Positions 26,895 through 34,973 of a DNA stretch of 64,000 nt are shown here, in pieces. The first letter of the stretch is position 1; each line of letters starts with the position of its first letter. Made by a program: the position numbers and the translations under genes. The DNA is taken from the NCBI GenBank assembly GCA_045615345.1, contig JAZLER010000036.1, forward strand, positions 89,718 through 153,717. Direction: 5' to 3'. A model generated the notes under the pieces. It did no database searches and was not told where the DNA came from. It saw nothing but the letters and a program-made list of their open reading frames with translations. Source of the DNA: Fumia sp045615345 (GTDB taxonomy: Bacteria; Bacillota; Clostridia; Oscillospirales; Ruminococcaceae).

Positions 26895-27740
26895 ATGAAT
26901 GTAATTAACACAAACCTTGAAGGTAAGGTTGCAGTTGTAACGGGTGCAGGCGGTGTGCTTTGCTCGGGTTTTGCAAAAATACTTGCAAAGGCAGGGGCTA
27001 AGGTTGCTCTTTTGGATTTAAACTACGAAGCTGCAAAGGAATTTTCTGATAAAATCAATGCAGAGGGCTTTGTTTCAAAGGCTTACGAATGCAATGTGCT
27101 TGATAAGGCTGTCTGTGAAAAGGTTGCAAACGAAGTCAAAGCTGATTTCGGCGACTGCGATATCCTTATAAACGGTGCAGGCGGCAACAACCCCAGAGCT
27201 ACAACTGATAAAGAATATTTTGAAATCGGCGATATCGATGCCGATACCAAGAGCTTTTTTGACCTTGAAAGCGATGGCGTGGGCTTTGTGTTCAACCTTA
27301 ACTTCCTTGGAACTTTAATCCCGACCCAGTGTTTTGCGAGTCAGATGGTGGGAAGAGAAGGCTGTAACATCATAAATATTTCAAGTATGAACGCTTATAC
27401 TCCCCTTACAAAAATCCCTGCATACTCGGGTGCTAAGGCTGCAATTTCAAACTTTACCCAGTGGCTTGCAGTGCATTTTTCAAAAGTGGGTATCAGAGTT
27501 AATGCGATTGCTCCCGGTTTTTTCGTTACAAAACAGAATGAAAAACTTCTTTTTAATGACGATAAAACTCCCACTCCGAGAACTCAGAAAATTCTTGCTG
27601 CTACCCCTATGGGAAGATTTGGCGATGCAAAAGAATTGGAAGGCGGTTTGCTTTTCCTTTTGAACAACGAGGCGGCTTCCTTCATCACAGGCGTTGTTTT
27701 GCCGATTGACGGTGGATTTTCAGCGTATTCGGGTGTATAG
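26895..27740 (+). CDS. SDR oxidoreductase, probable D-mannonate/fructuronate reductase (UxuB-like)
   Basis: 281 residues from ATG 26895 (AAAGGAG at 26881; a longer frame overlapping uxuA is rejected). NAD(P)-binding VAVVTGAGGVLCSGFAK, NGAGGNNP, catalytic INISSMNAY ... YSGAKAAIS (Ser-Tyr-Lys) and C-terminal LPIDGGFSAYSGV. SDRs of this type next to uxuA reduce fructuronate to mannonate. Last gene of the operon. Confidence 0.82.
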   Translation: MNVINTNLEGKVAVVTGAGGVLCSGFAKILAKAGAKVALLDLNYEAAKEFSDKINAEGFVSKAYECNVLDKAVCEKVANEVKADFGDCDILINGAGGNNPRATTDKEYFEIGDIDADTKSFFDLESDGVGFVFNLNFLGTLIPTQCFASQMVGREGCNIINISSMNAYTPLTKIPAYSGAKAAISNFTQWLAVHFSKVGIRVNAIAPGFFVTKQNEKLLFNDDKTPTPRTQKILAATPMGRFGDAKELEGGLLFLLNNEAASFITGVVLPIDGGFSAYSGV

Positions 27741-27769
27741 ATTATTACTACCTCTGAAAACACATTGAA

Positions 27770-27812
27770 ATATGGCGGTGTGGGTTTTTACTCATACTGC
27801 CATATTTTTATT
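27770..27812 (+). terminator. Terminator of the catabolic operon
   Basis: ATATGGCGGT / ACTGCCATAT hairpin with TTTTTATT tail, 30 bases after the SDR stop. Confidence 0.75.
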
Positions 27813-27836
27813 CACAAAAAACATACAGATTATTGC

Positions 27837-27865
27837 TTGACGGAATTGTGCAAATATAGTAAAAT
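27837..27865 (+). promoter_or_regulatory. Promoter TTGACG-N17-TAAAAT
   Basis: -35 at 27837-27842 and -10 at 27860-27865, 24 bases before the GTG start region of the following gene. Confidence 0.6.
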
Positions 27866-27888
27866 AAAATTTCAGGAGGGGTGTTACT

Positions 27889-28617
27889 GTGACTGGCGAT
27901 TTAAAAGAACTCATTGAACTAAAAAAAGCAAAACAGCGCCTTTCGGACGCAGAAAACTTCAAAGAAGAAAAAAACGAAGCGGTAATTCCTATGACTTTTA
28001 AGCAAAAGTGGGAAAACTACTGGTATCATTACAAGGTTCCGACTTTTCTTATCGCATTTGCAGTAATCGCTCTTGGTATTTTTGCAAAAGATATGATTTT
28101 TAAACCAAAGTATGACCTTACAGTCAACATTGCAAGTAAATATTCTTTTTCTGCAGTTGTTGAAGATATGCCACAGGTGGTTTCTGAGTTTGTTAAGGAT
28201 TACGATGAAAACGGCAAAGTGAATGTTATGGTGAGCGAAATGCAGACAAACTATGACGGCACAAGTGTGAATCCTGTTGCTGCCACAACAGGGGAGCAGA
28301 AAATTCTTGCGATTTTAAACGCAGGGGCTGATGCTGTTTTTATCTTTGACGAGGTTACATACAACGCTTTGATTGGGAGCAATAATGACGAGAGTATCTT
28401 TTATGATTTCTCGGAAATTTACCCTGATAACGAGCTTGTTAAAGGTGATAAAATCCTCATAAATGAAACCTCTTTAGGTAAAAAACTCAGAATGAATACC
28501 GTTAAAAACGAGATGTATCTCTGTGTGAGAAAATTCGGCGGTACTTTTAAAGAAAATGATAAAAATATCGGAATGCAGAAAAATGCTTTCGATTTTGTAG
28601 AAAATATTTTAGGATAA
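27889..28617 (+). CDS. Single-pass membrane protein of unknown function
   Basis: 242 residues, GTG start after GGAGGGG. Charged cytoplasmic N-terminus (about 1-52), one membrane helix VPTFLIAFAVIALGIFA (about 54-70), and an outside domain of mixed alpha/beta character (DAVFIFDEVTYNALIG, NETSLGKKLR). The outside half recalls a binding-protein or extracytoplasmic sensor fold, but I do not recognise a family. It lies 12 bases before ilvD and shares its promoter. Confidence 0.65.
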   Translation: MTGDLKELIELKKAKQRLSDAENFKEEKNEAVIPMTFKQKWENYWYHYKVPTFLIAFAVIALGIFAKDMIFKPKYDLTVNIASKYSFSAVVEDMPQVVSEFVKDYDENGKVNVMVSEMQTNYDGTSVNPVAATTGEQKILAILNAGADAVFIFDEVTYNALIGSNNDESIFYDFSEIYPDNELVKGDKILINETSLGKKLRMNTVKNEMYLCVRKFGGTFKENDKNIGMQKNAFDFVENILG

Positions 28618-28629
28618 GGAAGAAAAATT

Positions 28630-30285
28630 ATGCGTAGTGATTTGATGAAAAGTGGTCCTGCAAGGACTCCCCACCGTTCTTTGCTTAAAGCAATGGGCAT
28701 CACCGACAGCGAGATGAAAAAACCTTTCGTTGCTGTTGTAAGTGCAGAAAGTGAATATGTTCCCGGTCATATGCATTTGGGACTTTTAGCTGATGCGGTT
28801 AAAGCAGGTATCAGAAATGCAGGTGGTATTCCCTTTGAATTCCATACAATTGGTGTTTGTGACGGGCTTGCTATGAACCATGTCGGAATGAAATATTCCC
28901 TTGCTTCCCGTGAGCTTATTGCCGATAGTATCGAGGTTATGCTTACCGCTCACCCTCTTGACGGTATTGTATTTATCCCTAACTGTGATAAAATTGTTCC
29001 CGGTATGATGCTTGCTGCGGCAAGACTTAATCTCCCCTCTGTTTTCATCAGCGGTGGTCCTATGGAACCCGGTATTGTAAAGGGTAAGAGGATCGGTCTT
29101 TCCGAAAGTTTTGAGGCTGTTGGTGCATTCAGCGCAGGCGAAATTACAGAAAACGACCTTAAGGAATTTGAAGAAAATACCTGTCCTACCTGCGGTTCCT
29201 GTTCTGGTATGTATACTGCAAACTCGATGAACTGTCTGGTTGAGGCTATGGGTATGTCACTTCCCGGCTCTGCTACTGCTCCTGCTACCTCTTCAAAACG
29301 ACTTCGTTTTGCAAAAGATACAGGCGAAAGAGTTATGCATCTTATTGAAAATAATATCGTTCCTTCTCAGATTCTCACAAAAGAAAACCTCAAAAACGCC
29401 CTCACTGCTGAGATGGCGCTCGGTTGCTCCACAAATACAGTTTTGCATATCCTTGCTATCGCTTACGAAGCAGGGGTTGATGTTGACCTCACAACCATCG
29501 AGGAATTAAGCCGTAAAGCTCCTCAGCTTTGTAAACTTAACCCTGCAAGCAGTGTCTTTATTCAGGACCTCGATGCGATGGGCGGCATCCAGGCTGTTAT
29601 GAAAGAGCTTTCAAAAGGCGGATTTATAAATAACGATGTTTTGACTGTTACAGGTAAACAGTCCGACCGTTATGCGAATGTTCTGGATGCTGACGGTGAG
29701 ATTATCCATACAGTTTCGACTCCTATCCGTAAGGATGGCGGTATTGCGGTACTCAGAGGTAATATCGCTCCCGATGGCTGTGTTGTAAAACAGGGTGCAG
29801 TTTGCGAAGAAATGATGAAACATAAAGGTCCTGCAAGGGTGTTCAACAGCGAAAACGAAGCTTGCGATGCCATCCGTGCAGGCAAAATTAAATCGGGCGA
29901 TGTTGTGGTTATCCGTTACGAAGGTCCCAAAGGTGGTCCCGGTATGCAGGAAATGCTCGCTCCCACAGCTTGTCTTGTCGGCATGGGCCTTGACAAGGAA
30001 GTTGCCCTCATCACTGACGGTCGTTTCAGCGGTGCTACCAAGGGTGCGGCTATCGGACATATCTCTCCTGAGGCTGCTGCAGGCGGTATGATTGGTCTTG
30101 TAAACGAAGGCGATATCATTGAAATTGACATCCCCGAAAGAAAGATTTCACTGCTTGTTTCCGATGACGAAATCGCAAAGAGAAAAGAAAACTTTGTGCC
30201 CTTTACAAGGGATATCAAAGGCTACTTAAAACGTTACTCTGCACTTGTTAACTCCGCATCCAGCGGTGCTGTTTACAGTAAATAG
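28630..30285 (+). CDS. ilvD: Dihydroxy-acid dehydratase
   Basis: 551 residues, normal length. Makes 2-keto acids from dihydroxy acids in isoleucine/valine synthesis. Iron-sulfur cysteines in FIPNCDKIVPGM and NTCPTCGSCSGMYTANSMNC, plus GRFSGATKGAAIGH and GPKGGPGMQEML. No other ilv gene is beside it; it follows the membrane protein. Related dehydratases of sugar acids belong to the same family, but the sequence looks like true IlvD. Confidence 0.93.
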   Translation: MRSDLMKSGPARTPHRSLLKAMGITDSEMKKPFVAVVSAESEYVPGHMHLGLLADAVKAGIRNAGGIPFEFHTIGVCDGLAMNHVGMKYSLASRELIADSIEVMLTAHPLDGIVFIPNCDKIVPGMMLAAARLNLPSVFISGGPMEPGIVKGKRIGLSESFEAVGAFSAGEITENDLKEFEENTCPTCGSCSGMYTANSMNCLVEAMGMSLPGSATAPATSSKRLRFAKDTGERVMHLIENNIVPSQILTKENLKNALTAEMALGCSTNTVLHILAIAYEAGVDVDLTTIEELSRKAPQLCKLNPASSVFIQDLDAMGGIQAVMKELSKGGFINNDVLTVTGKQSDRYANVLDADGEIIHTVSTPIRKDGGIAVLRGNIAPDGCVVKQGAVCEEMMKHKGPARVFNSENEACDAIRAGKIKSGDVVVIRYEGPKGGPGMQEMLAPTACLVGMGLDKEVALITDGRFSGATKGAAIGHISPEAAAGGMIGLVNEGDIIEIDIPERKISLLVSDDEIAKRKENFVPFTRDIKGYLKRYSALVNSASSGAVYSK

Positions 30286-30286
30286 T

Positions 30287-30349
30287 GTGCCGTTCACGCG
30301 ATATATTTGCGTTGCAAATGCGATATGTGTTTTACACGCTAAAAGCGAA
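30287..30349. repeat. Array of mini-palindromes with GCGATAT linkers
   Basis: Short palindromes (ATTTGCGTTGCAAAT, GTGTTTTACAC, CGCTAAAAGCG) joined by GCGATAT. Same design as arrays at 4368 and 7188. Confidence 0.5.
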
Positions 30350-30407
30350 TTTTATTTAGCTTTGAATAATTATGCTGTCAGGCTTAAGACTTATCTTATA
30401 AAAAATT

Positions 30408-30448
30408 AACCCCTACCCGAAAAATCGGGTGGGGGATTAGTTTTTGTA
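30408..30448 (+). terminator. Terminator after ilvD
   Basis: CCCCTACCCGA / TCGGGTGGGGG hairpin followed by TTAGTTTTTG. Confidence 0.75.
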
Positions 30449-30461
30449 TAAAAAATTATGA

Positions 30462-30503
30462 ATTCTTCGTTGAAAAAAAGGGATTCTTCGTTGAAAAATA
30501 CAC
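30462..30503. repeat. Two tandem 21-bp units (ATTCTTCGTTGAAAAA core)
   Basis: Core at 30462-30477 repeats at 30483-30498, a 21-base period. It is followed by an A-rich AAGTAAA stretch. The organisation (terminator, 21-bp repeats, A-rich stretch, radical SAM 3' end) is mirrored at 32440-32725. Confidence 0.6.
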
Positions 30504-30585
30504 AAATAAAAGTAAAGTAAAATAAAGTAAATTATATAAAACCAAACCAAAAGCTTTTTAAAAGTGCTTTGGCTGTGGTCGGGGT

Positions 30586-30639
30586 TTAAACAATTTTTAT
30601 CTTGTCAAATCTTGTCCGATAGGAGCAACGTTTACAAAG
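30586..30639 (-). pseudogene. Relic of a radical SAM gene 3' end
   Basis: The minus strand encodes LCKRCSYRTRFDKIKIV then stop, against LCKHCSYRTRFDKIKIF at the end of the intact radical SAM gene at 32672. Upstream the similarity ends abruptly at 30640, where the MBL hydrolase stop codon lies. Confidence 0.7.
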
Positions 30640-30644
30640 ATAGA

Positions 30645-32075
30645 TTAATAACATCTCTTGCAGGCTGTGAAGCCCAAGGATTTTGCTTTTGATAAAGTTA
30701 CTTCACTCGGGTTTTTCATACCGCTACATCCGGAATGGGAATGATATTTTGAACCGGAGTTAGGAATCCATACCATATCTTCCTGTGGTACAGGTGCAGG
30801 TGTTGGCTCGGGTTCGGGTTCGTAAGATGGTTCTGCAGATGGTTCGGGCTCATAAGATGGTTCTGCAGATGGTTCGGGAACAGGTTCTTTTGAAGGCTCA
30901 GGAGCAGGTTCTGCTTTTTGAGTACTATTGTGACCTACTGTTGATAAGGTGTCAATATCTGTATTTTTGTCAGTTGTAAATGTTACAGACGTACCATCTG
31001 AGGTGCAGAATACGTCTCCTTGTAAATCGGTACGGTAAACTTTTACATCAGCATCTCTGAGTCGGCTTAAAGTGGATTCTGTCGGATGTCCGTAGGAATT
31101 GCCTTCACCGACCGATATAACGGCGTAGGTAGGCATTACTTCTCGTAAGAATGGGTACGTGGTACTTGTATCACTGCCGTGATGTCCAACTTTTAAAACA
31201 GTAGCTGATAAATCAACACCGGAATTAAGAATTACTTGTTCTGCCTCACGTTCTGCATCACCTGTAAAGAGGAAATTTGTTTTACCATAAGTGATTTTTA
31301 AAACGATAGAGGTATTATTAGTTTCCGAGTTACTGTTAACGCCTAAAATTTCAACTTTAGCACTTCCAAGATTATAAGTGTCTCCTACAGAGGGAACAGT
31401 AATTCCTCCACCTTTTTCAGAAGCATATTTAACAAAGTTGTTGAAGGCTTTACTGTCGTAATTGGTTACGGGACAAAGGGTTTTAGTTGCTGTGGTGTAA
31501 TTGAATGCACCGGAAAGACCTCCGATGTGATCTTCATGCGCGTGAGTTCCTACTACTAATTCCAATTTAGGAACGTCAGCATTTTTGAGTACGGAATAAA
31601 TCACATTTGAATCAGCCGAGTTGCCGCCATCAATTAACATATATTTTCCGTCGCATTGAACCAAAGCAGCATCTGCCTGACCAACGTTGATGAAGTGAAT
31701 TGTGAAAGATGAGTTTTCAGGTGGAATGGTTTCTGCAGATTCTGTTTTCTCAGGTTCTCCAAAAACAGTGGGAAGTTCTTCTGTTGATATTTCAGGTTCC
31801 GATATGCTTTCGCTTGAAATTGACTCTGTCTGAATAAGGGGTTCATCCTGAGAAGTAGTGGAAGGCATAAAAAGTCCTCCCACGAAAAATAAAATAACCG
31901 ATAAAATAATTGCAAGTTTACCTTTAATATGCTCTCTTATCATTGGTATTGGAGCCATAAAAAAGGCTGATATTAATAATAGAAAGCTGGAAAAACTGAA
32001 TCCGTTGGCAAGAGCACCCAAAGCAAGGAAAATTGCTACACCCCATTGCCATTTTTGCTTTTTACTTGTGTTCAT
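30645..32075 (-). CDS. Membrane-anchored MBL-fold hydrolase (ComEC/Rec2-like)
   Basis: 476 residues. Two N-terminal membrane segments (about 13-42, 53-70), a Ser/Glu-rich linker, then a metallo-beta-lactamase domain: FINVGQADAALVQ, LIDGGN and the metal motif THAHEDHIGG (H178, H180, D182, H183), LFTGDAE, LKVGHHGS. A Pro-Glu-Ser repeat (EPSAEPSYEPEP, about 396-436) precedes a Cys/His tail YHSHSGCSGMKNPS ... FTACKRCY. Probably an exported nuclease or phosphodiesterase with a wall-spanning linker; similar proteins are common in Clostridia and of unknown role. Divergent from an XRE gene. Confidence 0.85.
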   Translation of the reverse strand: MNTSKKQKWQWGVAIFLALGALANGFSFSSFLLLISAFFMAPIPMIREHIKGKLAIILSVILFFVGGLFMPSTTSQDEPLIQTESISSESISEPEISTEELPTVFGEPEKTESAETIPPENSSFTIHFINVGQADAALVQCDGKYMLIDGGNSADSNVIYSVLKNADVPKLELVVGTHAHEDHIGGLSGAFNYTTATKTLCPVTNYDSKAFNNFVKYASEKGGGITVPSVGDTYNLGSAKVEILGVNSNSETNNTSIVLKITYGKTNFLFTGDAEREAEQVILNSGVDLSATVLKVGHHGSDTSTTYPFLREVMPTYAVISVGEGNSYGHPTESTLSRLRDADVKVYRTDLQGDVFCTSDGTSVTFTTDKNTDIDTLSTVGHNSTQKAEPAPEPSKEPVPEPSAEPSYEPEPSAEPSYEPEPEPTPAPVPQEDMVWIPNSGSKYHSHSGCSGMKNPSEVTLSKAKSLGFTACKRCY

Positions 32076-32148
32076 AATTCTTACTCCTTATGGTTTTATT
32101 TGATAAATTAAAGAAAATATTATTCTTCATAAAAAAAATTATAGACAT

Positions 32149-32172
32149 TTTCTATCTAAAAGTCAATAGAAA
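32149..32172. promoter_or_regulatory. Candidate operator TTTCTAT-N10-ATAGAAA
   Basis: A perfect 7-base inverted repeat with a 10-base spacer, between the divergent MBL and XRE genes, where the XRE protein would act on both. Confidence 0.45.
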
Positions 32173-32207
32173 GTTTATATCTATGGTAAATTATAAATGG
32201 TGATTTT

Positions 32208-32441
32208 ATGAATTTATCATTTGGTGAAAAAATAAGAAATCTGCGTGAAGAACTTGGACTTAATCAATCTGAACTCGGCAAAAAAGTTAATATGACGCAA
32301 CGAAAAATTTCATATATTGAAAACGACAGGTTTGAGCCTTCGATTGATGATATAAGAGAGCTATGTTTGTTTTTCAAAGTTTCTTCCGATTATCTTCTAA
32401 ATCTTCCTGAAAATTTAAAATATCCGCATAAAAATAAATGA
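32208..32441 (+). CDS. XRE-family HTH regulator
   Basis: 77 residues, essentially one HTH_3 domain: FGEKIRNLREELGLNQSELGKKVNMTQRKISYIENDRFEPSIDDIRELCLFFKVSSDYLL (shown for its HTH pattern in pieces: LNQSELGKK, MTQRKISYIEN). No sensor domain. Divergent from the MBL gene, over a small inverted repeat; probably represses itself and that gene. Confidence 0.85.
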   Translation: MNLSFGEKIRNLREELGLNQSELGKKVNMTQRKISYIENDRFEPSIDDIRELCLFFKVSSDYLLNLPENLKYPHKNK

Positions 32442-32474
32442 AACCGCTCGAAAAATCGGGCGGTTTTTTGTGTT
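32440..32474 (+). terminator. Terminator of the XRE gene
   Basis: AACCGCTCGA / TCGGGCGGTT hairpin followed by TTTTG. Confidence 0.8.
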
Positions 32475-32483
32475 TGGAAAATT

Positions 32484-32546
32484 ATTTCGACAGTGTTTAT
32501 ATGAATTTCGACAGTGTTTATATGAATTTCGACGGTATCTATTCAT
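32484..32546. repeat. Three tandem 21-bp repeats
   Basis: ATTTCGACAGTGTTTATATG units at 32484, 32505 and 32526, the third degenerate. Followed by an A-rich AAGTAAA stretch. Iteron-like; possible binding sites for the adjacent XRE protein. Confidence 0.7.
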
Positions 32547-32671
32547 AAAGTAAAGTAAATAAAAGTAAATTATATTAAAGGGAAGTAAAGGAAATATTTT
32601 CCACATTTGTTACTTTTGTTACTCTGTTATGTGGTAAAATAATATTGTGAAAAATTTCCTTACCTGACCTT

Positions 32672-33529
32672 TTAAAAAATCTTTATTTTATCAAATCTTG
32701 TCCGATAGGAGCAGTGTTTACAAAGTTTCAGATCTATATGCCGGTTGGTAAGGTTGAACGCTACCTTATCAACTTTTTTAATAATCTCATCTATCGGCGA
32801 CTCAAAAATGTTGCCCAAAGGTGCTTCGCCGTTTGAGTCAAGGCAACAGGGGACAACAGTCCCGTCTGCTAAAATCCCGAGCATACTGCGTGTGCCGTAA
32901 CAGATTCCCTCGTCTGATACAAAGTCGTTTTCCAAAGACGGCCACTCGAATTCTTCCTCAAAGCTTATAAAAATCCCTTTTTCGAGCATAACGCTTCTGC
33001 TTTTTAACGCCTCAGGCAAATCGCCCTCGAAATTAAAATACTCCTTGATTTTTCCGAGCATATCAAGGAATGCGTTGTCGGTGGTTCTGTTATTATCAAG
33101 GTTCCAGAACCGCAAAACCACATATTTTTTATGCTCAAGGCTTGCTTTTTTGGAAAAGTCCAGAACAGTTTTCAGATATCCCTCCATCTGGTGGGCAGGG
33201 AAGGAATGAAGCGAGATGTTTACCTGCCTGAGTGCGGGTTTTGTAAGTATCATATCGCCCGTTTTGTCTAAAAGCGTTCCGTTTGTGGTGATGTTGACCA
33301 TAAAGCCGTGTTCTGATGCGATGTCGAAAAATTCCGGAAGACTGGGGTGTAAAAGCGGTTCGCCCTTGATATGGAAATAGAGATAATCGGTGTAGGGCTT
33401 TATCGCTTTTGCAATATGAGAAAACTCGTTTACCGTCATCTGTCGTTTTTCTCTTTTGATTTCACTGCAGAAACTGCAATTAAGATTACATATATTCCCG
33501 ATTTCAACATACACTCTTTTAAAACGCAT
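32672..33529 (-). CDS. Radical SAM protein with SPASM-like tail
   Basis: 285 residues from ATG 33529, preceded by GGAGGTGAG; the longer frame to 33643 is rejected. [4Fe-4S] motif IGNICNLNCSFC (C14, C18, C21), then KGEPLLHP and NITTNGTLL of the radical SAM barrel, and a C-terminal auxiliary-cluster region (CYGTRSMLGILADGTVVPCC ... LCKHCSYRTR). Similar to peptide- or cofactor-modifying enzymes, but no precursor peptide is seen nearby. A relic of its 3' end lies at 30586. Target unknown. Confidence 0.85.
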   Translation of the reverse strand: MRFKRVYVEIGNICNLNCSFCSEIKREKRQMTVNEFSHIAKAIKPYTDYLYFHIKGEPLLHPSLPEFFDIASEHGFMVNITTNGTLLDKTGDMILTKPALRQVNISLHSFPAHQMEGYLKTVLDFSKKASLEHKKYVVLRFWNLDNNRTTDNAFLDMLGKIKEYFNFEGDLPEALKSRSVMLEKGIFISFEEEFEWPSLENDFVSDEGICYGTRSMLGILADGTVVPCCLDSNGEAPLGNIFESPIDEIIKKVDKVAFNLTNRHIDLKLCKHCSYRTRFDKIKIF

Positions 33530-33674
33530 TTTCTCACCTCCGATACCCTCAATTGTACCACATTTTCGGCAAAAATGGGCATTTTTTTGAAAAATGGGAA
33601 GAAATTCACAAAAAATCACAAAATATCTTGTGAAAAATTTCATACTTTTATAATGTTAAATTTATAACAAAGGC

Positions 33675-33703
33675 TTGTATTTTTCTGAGAAATGGTATAA
33701 AAT
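33675..33703 (+). promoter_or_regulatory. Possible gap promoter TTGTAT-N17-TAAAAT
   Basis: -35 at 33675-33680 and -10 at 33698-33703, about 20 bases before the GGAGG ribosome site of gap. Confidence 0.5.
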
Positions 33704-33736
33704 AGTAACAGAATAAATTTTTGGAGGTTTATTATT

Positions 33737-34753
33737 ATGGCAGTAAAAGTTGCAATCAATGGCTTTGGCCGCATTGGCCGTTTGGCATTCCGCCAGATGT
33801 TTGGCGCAGAGGGTTATGAAATCGTTGCTATCAACGACTTGACAAGCCCCAAAATGCTCGCTCACTTGCTCAAATACGACTCTGCACAGGGCAGATACGC
33901 TTTGGCAGATACAGTAGTTGCTGGTGAAGATTCCATCACAGTTGATGGTAAAACAATCAAAATCTATGCTGAGAAAAACGCTGCAGATTTGCCTTGGGGC
34001 GAACTCGACGTTGACGTAGTTTTGGAGTGCACAGGTTTCTATTGCTCCAAAGAAAAATCTCAGGCTCACATCGATGCAGGTGCTAAGAAAGTTGTTATCT
34101 CTGCTCCCGCAGGTAACGACCTTCCCACAGTTGTATTCAGCGTAAACGAAGATACACTTACAGCTGATGACAAAATCATCTCCGCTGCTTCCTGTACAAC
34201 AAACTGCTTGGCTCCTATGGCTAAAGCTCTTAACGATTACGCTCCCATCCAGGCTGGTATCATGTCCACAATCCACGCTTTCACAGGCGACCAGATGGTT
34301 CTCGATGGTCCTCACAGAAAAGGCGACCTTCGTCGTGCTCGTGCTGCTGCAGTTAACATCGTTCCTAACTCCACAGGTGCTGCAAAAGCTATCGGTCTTG
34401 TAATCCCCGAACTCAACGGCAAACTCATCGGTTCTGCTCAGCGTGTTCCCGTTCCCACCGGTTCTACAACAATCCTCGTTGCTGTAGTTAAAGGTAAAGA
34501 TGTTACTAAAGAAGGCATCAACGCTGCTATGAAAGCTGCTTCTTCCGCTTCTTTTGGTTACACAGAAGAAGAACTTGTTTCTTCCGACATCATCGGTATC
34601 ACATATGGTTCTTTGTTCGATGCTACTCAGACAATGGTTGCTAAAATCGACGATGACACATATGAAGTACAGGTTGTTTCCTGGTACGATAACGAAAACT
34701 CTTACACAAGCCAGATGGTAAGAACTATCAAATACTTTGCTGAACTCGCTTAA
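33737..34753 (+). CDS. gap: Glyceraldehyde-3-phosphate dehydrogenase, type I
   Basis: 338 residues. Glycolytic enzyme oxidising glyceraldehyde-3-phosphate with NAD. NAD fold INGFGRIGRLAFRQMF, catalytic SAASCTTNCLAP (Cys), and SWYDNENSYTSQMV at the C-terminus. Strong codon bias (GCT, AAC, AAA, GGT) marks very high expression. Own promoter and terminator; not clustered with pgk or tpi. Confidence 0.97.
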   Translation: MAVKVAINGFGRIGRLAFRQMFGAEGYEIVAINDLTSPKMLAHLLKYDSAQGRYALADTVVAGEDSITVDGKTIKIYAEKNAADLPWGELDVDVVLECTGFYCSKEKSQAHIDAGAKKVVISAPAGNDLPTVVFSVNEDTLTADDKIISAASCTTNCLAPMAKALNDYAPIQAGIMSTIHAFTGDQMVLDGPHRKGDLRRARAAAVNIVPNSTGAAKAIGLVIPELNGKLIGSAQRVPVPTGSTTILVAVVKGKDVTKEGINAAMKAASSASFGYTEEELVSSDIIGITYGSLFDATQTMVAKIDDDTYEVQVVSWYDNENSYTSQMVRTIKYFAELA

Positions 34754-34768
34754 TTGTAAGAATTCTGA

Positions 34769-34803
34769 AATGTGCTGTCACGAAAGCGGCAGCACATTTT
34801 TTT
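34769..34803 (+). terminator. Terminator of gap
   Basis: AATGTGCTG / CAGCACATT hairpin followed by a T-run. Confidence 0.85.
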
Positions 34804-34804
34804 A

Positions 34805-34917
34805 AAGCCTCCCTTGTGTAAAGGGAGGTGTCAGTCGTAAGACTGACGGAGGGATTGTTTTTTGAATGGCAACCCCTCAGTCACTTCGTGACAGCTCCCC
34901 TTACACAGGGGAGCCTT
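34805..34917. mobile_element. MITE-like element with imperfect inverted ends
   Basis: About 113 bases. The left arm (AAGCCTCCCTTGTGTAAAGG, GTGTCAGTCGTAAGACTGAC) matches the reverse complement of the right arm (AAGGCTCCCCTGTGTAAGGG, CTGTCACGAAGTGACTGAG) around a short central TTTTTTG. Related ends flank the broken DUF559 gene (43656-44100) and a half copy lies at 60454-60497. No coding capacity. Confidence 0.65.
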
Positions 34918-34973
34918 CAGAAGTCTCTTATTGAAAAGCAGATATTCAATAAAACTTGAAAGGAATGATAAAT

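Noticed and set aside
30820..30900. Tandem DNA repeat in the MBL gene
   Set aside because: Codes for the Pro-Glu-Ser linker; ordinary coding repeat.
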